A program made the position numbers and the translations under genes. The notes beneath the pieces are model-generated. The model saw only the letters and a program-made list of their open reading frames with translations. It was not told the DNA's origin and made no database searches. From Corydoras sp. C115 (Eukaryota > Chordata > Actinopteri > Siluriformes > Callichthyidae), in NCBI GenBank assembly GCA_019802505.1, contig JAFMOC010000009.1:7319001-7383000 (forward strand): a stretch of 64,000 nt of DNA, given 5' to 3'. Of this stretch, positions 36,601-61,908 are shown one piece after another (positions within the stretch are counted from its first letter, which is position 1; each line of letters opens with the position of its first letter).

Positions 36601-39600
36601 TTCAGTATTTACAGAGCAGATTATATTCACATAGTGCAGGAAAAATTCCTCTTCGATAAAGCCATGATCAGCAGCACAATCAATCTTACCGCACTCATTA
36701 ACATGATTATCGACCTTTCCATTGAACCTACTGGTAAATTAATTGTTGTTATTGCTGTTATTTTTGGTACCTGGTGTAAGAGACTCACAGCATTGTGTTA
36801 GAGTATAGTCCAAATAAGGACAAACTCTGAAATGTCAAAGCTTCTGTCTTCAAAGCTGCCTGTAAATTATTATTATTATTTTTGTTTATTTTTTTTGCTA
36901 ATTAAAGCTGAGGTTAACATATTTAATTTTCCAGCCACAGCAGTCCAACATCATCTTGTGTGTGTGGTGTAAAGCACTGAGTGATGACCTCATTCGAAGC
37001 AAATCAATTGTATTAATCACAGGTTCAGTGAGGATTACAGAAATCAGTGATGTCACTCCATTGTTTTGGAGCTTTGTGGGTCATTAAGAGAAATTTGTAA
37101 TGGATGCAGGATTTAAGAATAATGTGGACTCACTGAATTTTAATCAGACTTTATTTTACTGTTTATAGTTTTAGTTTTGAAACAAAGTTCATCTGATTTA
37201 TTTTAAAATTCTTTGGACTTTATAATCGATTTTTCTTCCTTTCTTTAGGGAACGCAGTCCAGTTCGGATGAGAGCGGACGCAAGCTCATCACATTCCGCA
37301 ATGACAGTAAGTCACCGCCGACTTTCAGAGGTGTATTGTCTCTAAACGTGTTTATGTTCTTATTCCTGTGCACTTCCTGACCCCTTCCCATCACTCCTTT
37401 CCGAGCTACAGAAGTCAGATTTCTTGGCTGTAGCTAATCCTGATTTTTCCAGTCAACTCTTTTTGTCCGAAACTGTGGACAGAAACGGTTGAGCTCCCAA
37501 AAGCCACTCTCTATTAGCATCACAATAGCAGCAGCTCTTTGAGTGTGCTGGAGGGTGTGTGTGTGTGGGGGGAGGAGGGAGTGCAACACAAATGAGTGCT
37601 TCGCTTCCTCTACCTGCTTATCAACATCTCCGATTCTCTCCTTTAGCAGAAAAAGGTTTTAAATAAGCAGGGGGTTGGGGTCTGGTTTGCATGGGTGCAT
37701 CTGAGCGCTGCTCCTGTGACAAATCCCTGAGCCCACTTCTGTTTCCCGTATGTCTCCCCCCCCCTTCTTATTGTCTCGGGTTCTCTTTTTTTTTTTTTGT
37801 CCATCTAGATTGCTCTGTGAATTGGAACCCATTAGGCAAGCATGCTATCCATGAGGTGAACAACATCAGCTTCACTTATTTGTCCTGTGATAACCAGGCA
37901 GCTGTGGTGGTCCACTGGATGGCAAACCCACTGGGTAAGTCCTCTCATCGTGGGAAATTGTAACGACGGTATGAATTCTGTAGTCCTTTAAACTTCAACA
38001 ATAAAAAAAAAAGTTCTGGTCGGCCTGTTTATTTGTTTATGGTGTCTGAGGTTAAATCTGGTCTGAAGTTCCTCCATAGGTGAGGCTCCACTCAGACCGG
38101 ATGACGGTGCAGCCCACTCAGGCCTTGAAACCCAAAACAGAGCAAATGCATTTTAAAGTTTGTCCGACGTGCCTGAGTACCTACTGGAGTCATTTTTCTC
38201 TCTGAGCCACTGGCACCGTTTGAGAAACAGGAGAGGTCCTCCGAGCATGGGGCGGTTCCTTCAAAGAGGCTCTCTGGTCTGTCCTGATCAAAGGTGCAGG
38301 TCCCCCCCCCCCTCGCGACGTGAGCTTCTACAGGGCCAACGGTCACACAAACCTGGCCAAGCGGCAGAAGAGACCGACTCACGAGGGCTGTGATTTCTGT
38401 CTTTGGACGAATGTGTGATGAGAGAGGAAGGGAGGACCGCCGTGTCCCTTGCTTCCGTCTGACGAGGTGCTATTGAACTTGGTAACGTGAGCTCTTGACC
38501 TCAGAACAGGCACAATGCGCCGTGTTGTTTGGTTAATCCCTCAGATCAGGTCAGATGTCAAGACAGATCTGGTGCATACCTAAATATGTCCAAAATGCCA
38601 CTTTGAACATTTTTGGAATGTTTTAAATATAACCTTCAGCAGCCTCTTGATTTTAAGCGCTAAAATAAACCAGAATATCTGCAATTTTGGACGCATTCCA
38701 AACGCTCTTCAATTAACCGCTATTTATGGTAGTTTTGTTCTGACATTTCATTGTTGCTCTTTTTTTTGGACTGGAGAAACCCTCTTTCACACTTTTTAGA
38801 ACTGTTGGTGCAGATCATGGTTCTGAAACTGCGTTAGTCCCTTTAATACTGTACAGTAAACACAGTACGGCTTAATGTTTCCAAATACGTAGTATAACAT
38901 TTTGATCTTTGCGTGAGAAATGCGTTGACGCACACTTTGCTGGGCACATATACCCATGGTGCACTGAGTGAACGTCACGCTCACCCACATTCATAAGACA
39001 TTCATTCTAGACATGCTGATGGGGCAACTAGAGATATTAAATTGACCCTATGACTGTACTGATTGTAACGGTTCCTGTCGGGAAACGGCCATCGATGCCG
39101 CCAATGATAAACCTTTAAATAAATAAACAGATGATTAGAAGCGGTGTTTACATACATTAAACACAATTCCAGAGGAAGTCATTACAGCTAAAGCTGAATA
39201 TGCTGCCAGTGTGCTAGAAGGCCGACTAAAAGTCTGTCTTCAGAAGTTCGTTGTGTTTAGTGCAGCTGGAGAAGTTGGACTTTGATGAGATGATCTGAAT
39301 CCCTAACATTAGCTACCTAGCTAACTTCTAATTAGGCAGCTAGCAAATTTAGATAAGCATGTGTTTGATGTTTTTTGTGGTTTATCTCATATCCCAGTAG
39401 ATCAGAGGAACATTTGCACTGCAGGATCTTTTTTATAGTTCTTAGAACTGTTGGAGTGTGAACCCCTTTTCAATATCTTCACACTGCAGGAACCAGAGAT
39501 GATTGTAGCTTTTAGAGCTTCATGTTAAAGGTCTCCCTTGCAGCTCCTACTCCAGGATAGGAACCGTTTTATGGCACCTAGGAACCATGTGTTATGTATG

Positions 39601-42600
39601 TGTACATGTGATCCAGACTCTGGTGTGAAGGACTCAGAAGCCCTTTTTTTTAGATTCTAATGAAGCTTTTATATTTTTTTGTATTGTAAAAAAAAAATGG
39701 ACAAATGACCTGACATTGAACTCCAAGTTTATTAAGTCCAGGTTTTATTCAGGCAACTGAGTGAAAAGTTTAAATCCGTACTGGCGCTTTCTCTTGAACC
39801 TGCTGCATTAAGCATCTGCACATGTCATTCAGAATGTCTGCTGGTTTACGTCACTCCAGAACTTCTCCAGCAAAAGAAAAGGCCTAAGAGACATTGAAGG
39901 TACCTGTACATAGTCTCTTGTGAATCTGGATACTACATTTAAAAAAAGAAATCCCTAGAACATATGGTCCAGAAAACCGTCCCTTCGCAATAGATAGGAA
40001 ATAAATCTTATATTTATTTTATTTAAGTCTTATTTCAGATTGATGTCTTGGACAGCAAAAAACTTACTGTAAATATTAGTCAGAAACAGAAACCATTTTC
40101 CAGCCCCCACCCCCAACTTTTTTTAGAAAGTGAGCAACACAAATGTAAAAGGAAACACAGAGACTTTGACCAATCCAATCGTTTTCGATCATCCTTTGCC
40201 TCCGGTGGCTTTCTGTGGTATTGCGATGGCAGCGTCTGGGAGACTACAGAGGTGTGGAGTTACACTCCACCGTGAAGAGGAGGCTCTTTCAGCTCCGCTC
40301 CCCACCGAGGTAATCGGAACCACATGGAATGTGTGCAAGCGCCTCACCCCCTCCCTCTCTCCCCTTTTCCCCTGCAACTGATAAGGCAGAAGTGTAATTA
40401 AAAGGGAGGAAGGCTGGCACACGTTGAAGGACATGGGAATGCTCCCTTGGCACGCATATGCTAGTCCTCAGTGCCTCTTCCTCTCTTTCTTCAGACATAC
40501 CAACCAAAGGATTGTGATTTGCAGCTCCACAACCCTCACTCCACGTTTCTCAGGTCGTCTCAGTGGAAGTCACGTCTGTACTGATTACATGTCGTTAACT
40601 TGCACAGTTACAAATCACATGGTGGAAATGTTCTCTGATGCGGATTACTTCAAATTTCCTCTAGATTGAATCAGTGATGTAATCTGAGGAATTACTCAAA
40701 CCGGGTTGTAGTCTGGTTTGTCTTAGAATCACCGTTTGCTCGTCGTCATTTGAAAGTTCTCTGCTACGGAGCAGATGATTGATTGTCTGTATTGGTGCGT
40801 AATTTGTCCATCACTTCTCATTATTGTTTGACATCCCGAGTGCACGAACATCGCCTGTCATATGTTGATGCTGACAATTTTGGGATGGATCTCGTTCACT
40901 TTGATCTACTGCCATATTCAACCAAAAAATCTACAATGACCAAAAAGTGACTGAATCGTCTGAATATTCTTCCAATGTCAAACGTTTAATGTTAAGCTTT
41001 AAACTCCTTACAAACCGCAGCACAATAATTTTTTGTCATCTATTAATTTATTAGTATAAGTATATTTTTAGATGTTCCCTTTTTGGTTCTAGAACTATGA
41101 CACTGACACTAACCTACCCTCGTAAATATAAAACCTAAAGATGCTCATTACTCAAGATTATTCTTGTAACAGAACAATAAGCATTGTTCAAATGAAACAA
41201 TACAGAAAGCCATAAACTTTCCCGTAATTGCACCTCCTGCTAAAGCTGGGTTCCGTGGTGTTTCACTCGATGTGGCAGTTATTTAGGGATCTGTTTTTAT
41301 AGCTGCTGTGTTTTCGTTTGTTCAGGTATCGAACATGTGAAGGGATTTCGTGTTTACCTGGAGGATAAGAACCCCGAGGTGAAACAGTGTCAGCACATGA
41401 TCCTAAAGGACCCTCGCCAGCTCAGCTTCTCCTTTAAGAATGTTGTAAGTAAACTTTAAGGTGGTTGATATGATCAGTTTATTGGATGTGTGGAGATGAA
41501 GCCGGTGATGTCACGGCAGGGTTGCAGGATGGCTGTGAAAATGTGTTGTATGTAATGAGATTTGGATAAAAACCAGATCGAGGTTTCCATGTAAACGCAG
41601 CATCTCCAGGTCACATCCAGGAACTGAATTATGACTGTTTTGTGTCAAATGTTATCCAGAGGTCACTGATCATGTGACTCCCTCTTACAGAGGCTGAGCT
41701 CGCAGCCCTTCATAGGTCTGGCGTTTGAGATGGATTACATGATCAGGATCGTCCCGTTCCCGACCTTCATGAACGACAGCTTCTTCCCTCCTTCATTCCT
41801 GCACACCAACAGTAAGTGACACCTGGCTGATGTCCAGAATTTTTCCATTTTCACACCAACAAACGTTTTACCTTCTGGAGCTCAAACCTCAGAGTGAAGA
41901 ATCTCTCCAGAGTCATGAATCATGAATGTTGTGTGTTTTCTTCTCACAGGTTGTGAAGTGCTGCTTGGCCCAGACAATCTCGTCTGCAAACCATGTGAGT
42001 TTTTCATCTGGTCATCATCTTCTTTCTCATTGTTTTAAGAATCTGAGACGTACATCAAACATCACGGCTTCTGCGCGATCTCAGAGCGTTTCATGTCTTT
42101 TCAGCTCCTTTGTTGAGATGAATTCTTCTTTCTCGCTTTCTCTGACAGTCTGGAAGCCCAAACTGCTCAACATCTCTCAGGTGGGCACCAATCTGCACGT
42201 GGTGTTTGACCATGCACCCCCCACTTTTGGCTTCAACACCTACTACCTGTACTACAAACTGCGGCAGGAGGGTCACTTCAGATTTAAACGCTGCAAGCAG
42301 GTGAACATCAGTTTTATTATTATTATTTTTTAAACATGAACCTGAATTCTGAAGGGGTCTTATTTAAGGTGAATTGTATCGACTCATTTGCATAGCCCCG
42401 CCTTACTTTGGTGTATCTTATTAACAATTATGTAATATTCGTATGATTTCTGAACCTCTCATAATTCAGTGATTTGTGAACACAGAAGGAAATTTATCAG
42501 GTTTTGAAATTTTTTTTTTCAACGCACAAGGTCATTTTTCTAATTAAACATCCTGTTTAGGCTCGGAATAACAAATATGGATATCATGGTGGCCATACCA

Positions 42601-42610
42601 AAATACTGCA

Positions 42611-42692
<82 letters not shown>

Positions 42693-45600
42693 ATATTATT
42701 TTCTAAATTAAATGTTGACATTGTGCAGCTTAACCACAACATATTTAAGACATTTTGTACACATCTGTTTTACCATATAGAGGAATTTGGCCGTGTTTCC
42801 TTTAAATAGAGTTCCCAAACCTGCACACACTGGTCATGTGGGACTTTTTGGGTGAGGGAAAGAGGGAGTTTAACGTTCAGGCTTAATGCATTCGGCAGCA
42901 TATAATGTTCTTCCCAGACAGGGGGATGAAATATAGCTGGACGATTCAGTGAGCAGACCTGTAGCTTAGTGCATCGTTTCGACTTTTCCTGCTCCGGGAG
43001 AACTCTGCACGCTCGCTTTCCTCCCTCACTGTGAGGAAAATCCAGAAATAAAGACCTGAGAGATTCTCAGCTCCACTTTGTAACAGTGAGACACAATGGG
43101 GAACTGGAAATGAACTTCTTGTTACATGAGCATGATGGTTTTTGGCTCGGTGTAGGTCCCGGTTGTGTATTCATGGGATCTAAACTAAGTGCAGCCTCTG
43201 CCTTTTCACACATATTTATAGTTTATGTATGATAAGTTTTTTTTACATTCAAACCTTATTTTTGAGGCAGATGGTTGTTTTGGCTGTAAGTAAAGACTTA
43301 GTAAAGTGCTGTTTCTCTCCACCCCGAACACTCGGTTACACATTGTTCCTGATGAATAATGGTACACGGACTCAGTTTTACTTTCTGAAGGCTACACCTC
43401 TCTTCGTCATAGTCTGCTTTAAAATACCTGGCATTGTAGCATGAATAATGGGGTGAAATTTGAGGTGTGTACGGATACTTCTGGGGGATTCCAGTGTTCT
43501 CTTAATCCTATAAGGAATTATAATGGACTGAATGTAGCCTAGTAATTCTTGAAAATTGACCACAACTTGGAATTCTACTGTGTATAAAGCTCACTGTTGG
43601 TGTATTTCCTCCAGTCGACCTGATTTAAGGTTTATTGTGTACGATTTAGAGCTACCTAAAGTACATAATGCATTCATAATTATGTTTATCACATACAAAC
43701 ACGGAGCTACAACTGTTGTATTATTTAGAATCTTCCATTAACTTTAGGGTTTGGGATTAAAAATCTTTTCCCTATGTGCAGGAAACGAACAGCCCTAAAA
43801 CTACCTGCACATTACAGGATGTCGTGCCAGGAACATATACAATAGAGGTAAGTTCCCATGTTACAACAGAAAGTACACTGTGATAAAAAAAATGCTGTCT
43901 TTTTTTAAAAAAAAAAAAAAAAATCCATGTACATTCTGTAAACGCAAAGTAAAAAATATATATTGTCCTGTTTGTCTGTAGCTCCGTGATGAGAACAATA
44001 ATACCAGGAGACAAGTCCAGTATCACGTTGGCCAAGGTGAGAAGTTTTGATTTAATTATGTTCGTTGTTTGTCCACAAGCTGAACATAAAAGTTTATTCC
44101 TGTTTCTGACATTAGAACATTACAGTAGAGATTTGGCTTTATGTACCTAACAGCAGTAATAAGATTAGGAAGCATATCGATAATGATGGCTGAATTTAGT
44201 CCTCAATAAACCACCTTTTCACTTCTGTTTGGCTTCTGGAGAATCATTCATCTGTTGGAGTTGCACAATGTGGAGTAAACTGTGGTTCATGGATTTTCTC
44301 CTACAGGTCCATCCCCTCACAGTTCAGTGTTGTCTTTGTTTTAACACAAAGTTTTAATAATGAGTCGATTCCGAGTTGATGTGTTGAACACATGGGCTGG
44401 GACGGCTTGGTTTTCATTCACCTTTTCAGAATTCACCCTCTCCATGATTATTTTTGTTTTAATGCTTCGATAAACAGTTGAAAACCCTTGTTTTAAGTCT
44501 GTTTTTGTTTTTGGTTGCAGTGCACTCCCCGTGGGCCGGTCCCATTCGTGCCATGGCCATCACGGTTCCCCTGGTCATTATGTCTGCCTTTGCCACCCTC
44601 TTCACCGTCATGTGCCGCAAGAAACAACAAGGTACATTCACTCTCCCCCCCTCATTAGCCGGATCTTATTACCTCTAAAAACTCGCTTTTGTCCAGTGAC
44701 TGTAAGATGAGCCGTCTAATCTCCCGGCATAGACAAGGATTAATGGCTTGAGAAATCTAAGCATTTGTACTTACACCGCTCATCCGCTGCGCTGCTGCTG
44801 AGGCACAAAAGGATACGCCTCGCACACGCCTGTCTGCGAGTACGGCAAATAATGCCGAGGTGCAATCAAAGCTTCCAGGCCTCTGCAATAGCAACGTAGT
44901 GTTCGGCTTTATGGTGCAGTATTCACACCGTTTCCATTCTTTCCAGTGCAACGGTCATGTGACGTGGGACATATTGCCGGGGTGAAATCTAATGCTCCCC
45001 AGATGTTCTTAAACTCACAACATTGGGTTTTATTACAGATTAAACATAATCACTGAGGTTTATTACAGTTGTAAAACACGAAGCAACGTAGACTCGGCGC
45101 TCAGCTCATCATTTCAGACGGGATGCGCCTGCGTTGTGATGTTTCTTGCAAGATCTAGTTTGTATAAAACTAAATAAGAAGCCAATTCGATTAAGTAAAA
45201 GCGTTACATTTATGGGGTCATTTTCCCTCAATCCTCAGTTGATAGTTCATCACCATCACCCCTGAGCTGCCCCGCCTACTTGGATTTCCTGAATTTCCTG
45301 AAGAGTTTCCTGAATTAAACACACAGTGGATTTTTAGAGTTAAAATGAAAAGTCCTCAGGTCCTTCATGTGACTTTGAGCCAGTCATCGTTTTGGACTTG
45401 CCAATAGTTAGCCGATTTTGGGCTGTTGATTAAACCGTGGCTTTTCATTGCCGTCATGTACATTTGTGTTTGGAGACCTCAGAAGCAGCACTTGTTGTGT
45501 GAGCAATGAACACGACGTCTAAACGTCGAAAAAAAAATAATTTGTGAACATCATTAACAGAGGTGTTCGGAAGCCGTTCTTCCTTAAACACATTCCACAG

Positions 45601-47919
45601 TGTAAATCTCATAGATCTAAATAAAAAGTAATTGTTAGTACCATCCTGTATTTGTAACTTGAGGACGACCGGTTCCATGTTCCGTGACCATCATAATTTC
45701 TCGTTCTTTGAGAAATTACAAGTTTAAGTTGTGTTCTTACATCATGTACTGTACAGCATCTGTTGGACTACTGGGATGATGGGAAGTTTTGTTTTTTTTG
45801 CTCATATGGTAACAATAAACGAACTGCAGTCCTCTGAGACCCCCCACCCCACCCCACACTACAAATCATACCCGATCGCAGCTGAACTGATGCTTCTGAT
45901 CTCAACATCTCTCCGTAGAGAACATCTACTCCCACCTGGATGAGGAAAGCTCGGAGTCATCCTCTCACACCACGGCCCTGAGCACAGAGAGACCGTGGCC
46001 TCGACCCAAGGTCTTCATCTGCTACTCGACTAAAGACTGCTCTAAACATCTCGCCGTCATTCAGAGCTTTGCCTTCTTCCTGCAGGACTTCTGCGGCTGT
46101 GAGGTAAGTCTTCACTAACCTGGCGAGAATAAAACTGTGATGAATCTCATGAATAACTTCATAGCTTTGTGGCGAGTAGGCAGCATTTAACTGGTGTGTA
46201 CAGGGTGCCATCTGCTGGCAGCTGGTGATAAAGCAATTTCGCTCTGCTAAATAATAAAGGGTTATGGATCTTTCAGAATGAACTGCTGCTATGTTCATTT
46301 AATTTACACACATGATGATGAAACCTTATTATCCTTTATGTTTATTGGAATTGTTAAGGAGTACACACCTCCATGTAGTATTTATTTATTTTTAGTAAGA
46401 TTTTAGATATAGATTAGAATGTACTACATGTTTCTGAAGCTTCATCATATTCAATGGATTATCAGAACTTTGGTAATGATTATTTTAAGTGTGTGTGCAT
46501 TGTGTTGATGTGTGTAGGTCGCTCTGGATCTTTGGGAGCATTTGGAGATCTGTAAGGAAGGTCAGATGTCGTGGCTGAGCCGGCACATCGATGAGGCTCA
46601 CTTTCTCATCACCGTCTGCTCCAAGGGCTTAAAATACTTTGTGGAGAAGAAGCAGCGCAAAGGGAAAGCCTCATCCAAGGAGAAGAAACGAGAAATGACC
46701 ATACCAGACACGAGCAGCAATGACCTATTTGTGGTAGCTGCTGCCATGATCAGCGAAAAGTTGCGTGAAGCTCACCAGAATTCGGCTGACCTCTCGCGCT
46801 TCATGGCCGTCTATTTCGACTACTCACGTGACAGTGACGTGCCCGTCACTTTGACTCTGGCATCCAAGTTTAAGCTTATGGACCAGCTTCCCGAGCTGTT
46901 GGCTCGACTGCACTCGCGACAACAGGGTGTCCCCGCAGTCAGCAAGCGCAACTACTTTCGCAGCAAAGCTGGCCGCTCGCTTTACGTCGCCATCTGCAAC
47001 ATGCACCAGCACATGGCCCATGAACCCGACTGGTTCGAACGCCAGCTAATGCCACCAGTTTTAGCTCCTCCAGCTCAAAAACGGGAGATACTCGAATCGG
47101 GGCTCAATCTTAATGAGGTGGTGCTAAAGCAGACTTCTGAGAGCGAGCGCCCAGTCAGGAACACTCTGGTGTTGTCAACCACACCATGTCCACCCACTTA
47201 CTTGCTCTTGGGGGCGACATCGAGTCTAACACCAGTGGACATGGGGGACAGTCCTTTACACTCAGCAGTGCAGGAGCAGATTGCGTCGTGCCACACAGAC
47301 GGATCAGCAAGCCCTCCAGAAATGCCCAGAGACTCTGGCATCTATGATTCATCAGTTCCATCTTCCGAGCTTTCAATCCCACTGATGGAGGGACTTTCAC
47401 CAGATCAAGTCGACTCCTCGTCCCTGACAGGAAGCATGTCGTCTTCATCTGGACTGGGTAGGTACTTTTGCATCATGGCGTTTTAAATGATGCACACATA
47501 ACTATATTGTTACAATGCAGGTTTCTAAAGACTCCACCTGCTTTATTACAGCATTATTAAAACTCTTAAGGTCTAAATGCTGTCCTGTTTGATCCTTTAT
47601 TTATGCTTATTGTTTGTAAACTGGACAGGAAAAAATTACTATATGAGGAGACACTAAAATGTGTCACTCTTCTAAATATCTCAAATTCATATTTTCTCTG
47701 ATTGGATTATCTTAAATATAGTTTTTTTTGTAAACTAAAGGTTTTTCAAGTTGTACATAGTATTAACAGACGCGTTCACGCCTGATCTGTGTGTTTTCAG
47801 GTGATGAGGAGCCTCCTGCTGTTACCTCGCTGCACTGCTCAGTCCCCACCGTCTGCAAAGCTGAGCTCCATCACGTCACAGTGGAAAGTAAAGGACTCGT
47901 GGCTGCAGCCTCCCCCTAG
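22100..47919 (+). CDS. il17rd: Interleukin-17 receptor D (SEF), 13 coding exons
   Basis: IL17RD/SEF is a type I membrane protein that dampens FGF-ERK signalling and modulates IL-17 signalling. Coding exons are ~22100-22213, 37249-37306, 37809-37934, 41326-41444, 41691-41811, 41950-41994, 42149-42300, 43782-43847, 43982-44036, 44521-44631, 45919-46103, 46518-47457 and 47801-47919. All junctions are GT/AG with matching phases; exons 2-13 give 698 codons plus TAG. Family blocks are NCSVNWNPLGKHAI, FDHAPPTFGF and HSPWAGPIRAMAITVPLV at the membrane, then RKKQQENIYSHLDEESSES. The SEFIR domain begins RPKVFICYSTKD, and the tail holds PRDSGIYDSSVPSSEL and PLMEGLS, typical of IL17RD. The first exon supplies the signal peptide region but has no in-frame ATG (see findings). 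Intron 1 is about 15 kb. Identity is certain; only the start is unresolved. Confidence 0.95.
22230..22261. repeat. (CA)n microsatellite
   Basis: About sixteen CA units lie just inside il17rd intron 1, 17 bases after the exon 1 donor. In the il17rd transcript this is a CA-rich tract of the kind bound by hnRNP L. Confidence 0.9.
22262..30253 (+). other. il17rd: il17rd intron 1, first half
   Basis: About 8 kb without any recognised exon, RNA gene or transposon. It is notably poorer in microsatellites than the catsperg region; only a short (GT)n at about 25160-25178 stands out. Several stretches (for example 24050-24600) have balanced base composition and could be conserved non-coding elements, but this cannot be judged without comparison to other fish. 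Confidence 0.5.
30254..30592 (-). mobile_element. tRNA-derived SINE, copy 3, in il17rd intron 1
   Basis: Minus-strand copy of the same SINE as at 18.8, 21.5 and 57.8 kb, here with tRNA-like head at the right end (ggcggcac complement at 30585-30592). The B box carries one change (GGTTCAAATCC). It is inserted in AT-rich sequence and abuts a (TA)n tract at its head, so target-site duplications cannot be told. Confidence 0.88.
30593..30666. repeat. (TA)n microsatellite next to SINE copy 3
   Basis: About 36 TA units begin immediately at the head of the SINE. Confidence 0.9.
30667..37248 (+). other. il17rd: il17rd intron 1, second half
   Basis: No exon or transposon is recognised in this 6.6-kb stretch, apart from a (GGT)n run near 33114-33134. 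The intron ends at a good acceptor (tttctttag) before exon 2 at 37249. Being the first intron of an FGF-responsive gene it is a plausible site for enhancers; that is inference. Confidence 0.5.
37935..41325 (+). other. il17rd: il17rd intron 3
   Basis: A 3.4-kb intron with no recognised exon, RNA gene or mobile element. It is bounded by donor ctgg|gtaag and acceptor gttcag|gta. Open frames near 38100-38390 and 40050-40670 lack any family resemblance. Confidence 0.5.
42613..42687. repeat. (TA)n microsatellite in il17rd intron 7
   Basis: About 37 TA units lie in the 1.5-kb intron between exons 42149-42300 and 43782-43847. Confidence 0.9.
44521..44631 (+). CDS. il17rd: il17rd exon 10: transmembrane segment
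   Basis: This exon carries HSPWAGPIRAMAITVPLVIM and then SAFATLFTVMCRKKQQ: an extracellular stem, a roughly 21-residue hydrophobic span and a basic stop-transfer. It matches the mammalian IL17RD membrane region almost residue for residue, which makes the family call certain. Phases are 1 at both ends. Confidence 0.95.
45919..47457 (+). CDS. il17rd: il17rd exons 11-12: SEFIR domain and C-tail
   Basis: Exon 45919-46103 encodes the juxtamembrane ENIYSHLDEESSES and the start of the SEFIR fold (KVFICYSTKD, FFLQDFCGCE). Exon 46518-47457 (940 bases) continues with VALDLWEHLEI, GQMSWLSRHIDEAHF, ITVCSKGLKYFV and the conserved RNYFRSKAGRSLYVAICNM. It ends with the C-tail motif PRDSGIYDSSVPSSEL. SEFIR is the TIR-related domain through which IL-17 receptors recruit adaptors such as ACT1. 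The tail between about 47040 and 47320 is the least conserved part. Confidence 0.93.
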
Positions 47920-48039
47920 TGGTCATGTTTTACGAATGCATCGCCACTTTACTGCATTTTCACTAAGCTAGGAGACCAGTTTCTAACATGTCTTCCTTGA
48001 AACAGTGTGAAGACATTCTGAGGCTTTGAAGGCACTGCT

Positions 48040-48623
48040 AATAAACCTTTTGCCACAAATTTAAACTACCAAAGTGGACTTGAAACCTCGTTTTTACCTG
48101 TTGCGTTTAAGAATAAGCATTACAGAAGTTACTTATCCAATAACCCACTGCTCATCTGTGACTCTTCTGTGTCACTTCCTTGCGTAGTTCCAGACTTGTC
48201 TTAACGTTGATGTGCAAATTATGAACATCTTTTCACTAGTATTTATTGGTTTGTATGAACATTGTCCTTTCTACAGTCTGTTCTGAAAGTGTTGTGTAAT
48301 GTAAAGAATTCCTTCTTTGGCAAATTTTATAAAGATTTTATTAGAACTCTTTTAAACATGATGACCATCATCATCAACAACAACATTGGGGTGCTTTGTT
48401 TTCCCACACAGTGTACAACGGAATACATCAAATGCAAATTACAGCGATTTGACTGCAGACAAACTGAGGACCATGACGTGATAATTGACGGCTATGTCAG
48501 TTTATTAAATATGTCATTTTTGTACAGTTTTTTTTTTTTTAGAAACCTAGTGATAATTTCTACACTCTATATGAGCTCTGTACTGTTTTATAGTACTGTA
48601 ATGTAGAAAATGTCTTAATTAAA
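48040..48623 (+). terminator. il17rd: il17rd poly(A) signals
   Basis: After the stop at 47917-47919 there is an AATAAA at 48040-48045 and an ATTAAA at 48618-48623. Either could define the 3' end; the second would give a 3' UTR of about 720 bases. Confidence 0.45.
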
Positions 48624-48696
48624 AAGAAAGCTCCTTTTTAATTTGCCTCATGTCTGCTTATTATGATAGCAATGTGGTGCTAAGGTGCTGATTTAT

Positions 48697-48702
<6 letters not shown>

Positions 48703-48788
<86 letters not shown>
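48703..48788. repeat. (TA)n followed by poly(T)
   Basis: A TA tract of about 52 bases runs straight into about 33 T residues, between il17rd and catsperg. It may be the tail of a minus-strand retroposed element, but no body is recognisable. Confidence 0.85.
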
Positions 48789-49640
48789 CTGTTAACCAAA
48801 TTTCACATTACACTGTAATAATTGTGGTACTCCATTTGTGTCATTAAATTTCACTATTTTTGTAAATGATTTCCACATTGGTGTAATTAAGCTTAGACCT
48901 CATTTTTGTCTTTGAACTTGTTTTTAATCAGGGGCATAATAAGGCAAAACACCACAGATATGTCTAACTGTTCTGCTGCTCTAGACAAAACCTTTAACCC
49001 GTGCACCCCCAGCAACAACCAGCACCACCACAACTAATGGAACATCCTTGTGGGAACGAACACTTTTCACATTTCTTAACACAAATTCTTATCATTGAAG
49101 CAGCAACAGCAGGTGAGAATGTAAAGACTGTTATATTTATTACGATAATAAATATATTGTAGAGTTCCAATGTTAGAAACCAGGGCACCATTTTCTATAA
49201 CTGAATAGAATTTTTTTTTAATTAAATTAACGATTTATTAAATCAGAGAATTCAGTGATGTAGAACCCGTGTCGTATTTATAAAAAAAAACATTTTTTGA
49301 GCGTTAAGAGGCACGACGATGATTACAGACAGACGCACTTCAGCGGTCTACGTTAGAGGGCGTGTAATGAATCAGTCAATGACTTTCTGATTGAGCTTTA
49401 TTAAGCCCCTCCTCCTATGCTGATCTATTATAAAGCTGCAGCGCAAACGAAAATAAACATGTCAAAGAACATCAAATAAACTGTGTCTTCTAAATTTTAT
49501 AAATCCGCCACTATCCACAGAGTATAAGAAAACAACTTTGGAACTTTGAGAGGTGGTTGTTGTCATTGTGATAAATCTATAGAACGTCAATTGAAAACGT
49601 CAGCTCAGTTACAGAACGCGTCTGTAAATTATCAGATCAT
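48789..49640. other. il17rd-catsperg intergenic region
   Basis: No gene is recognised. It must include the catsperg promoter. No CpG-rich island is present, unlike the arhgap35 and 62.4-kb promoters, which would suit a gene with restricted (germ-line) expression; that link is inferred. Confidence 0.45.
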
Positions 49641-49958
49641 TTAAGGTTCCACAAATAAGTTCAGGTAAGAGAAATGTGTCTGAACACTGAACACTGTGTT
49701 GTGCGGTGTGTAAGACATCTCCACTTTTTAATTTTCTTTACTTGTTAATGATTTGTTTTTTGTTTTTTTCCAAGTTTGATGTTTTTAGGATTTTATCTTT
49801 GAACACAGGTCTGTTTTTTTATTCCAGATTATTTCGAATAAAATCTTTTAAAGTTCCAATGAAAAGGTGACTAATGTTTCAGTTTAAAATATGTTTCTTC
49901 CTTACAGGAACCTTTATCTGACCTCCAAACCGGAGCAGCATTTAGAGGTTATTGTAAC
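49641..49958 (+). promoter_or_regulatory. catsperg: catsperg 5' UTR with a small intron
   Basis: A donor (agttcag|gtaaga, after 49664) and an acceptor (ccttacag, ending 49907) suggest an untranslated exon joined to the start-codon exon. The leader after the acceptor is 51 bases and has no upstream ATG. Confidence 0.45.
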
Positions 49959-61754
<11,796 letters not shown>

Positions 61755-61908
61755 GTTCCCGTACCTAAAGACGTGGTTCTATATTCGTCCACCTGTGTTA
61801 TTCATCGGTTCGTCCAGACCATAGTTTGCCTTCAGATCTCCTTTGTTGGACTGTTTCTCTGCCAGCTACGGGTCGATTTTGTTGGAATCTCTGCCTGCCG
61901 TGACCTTT

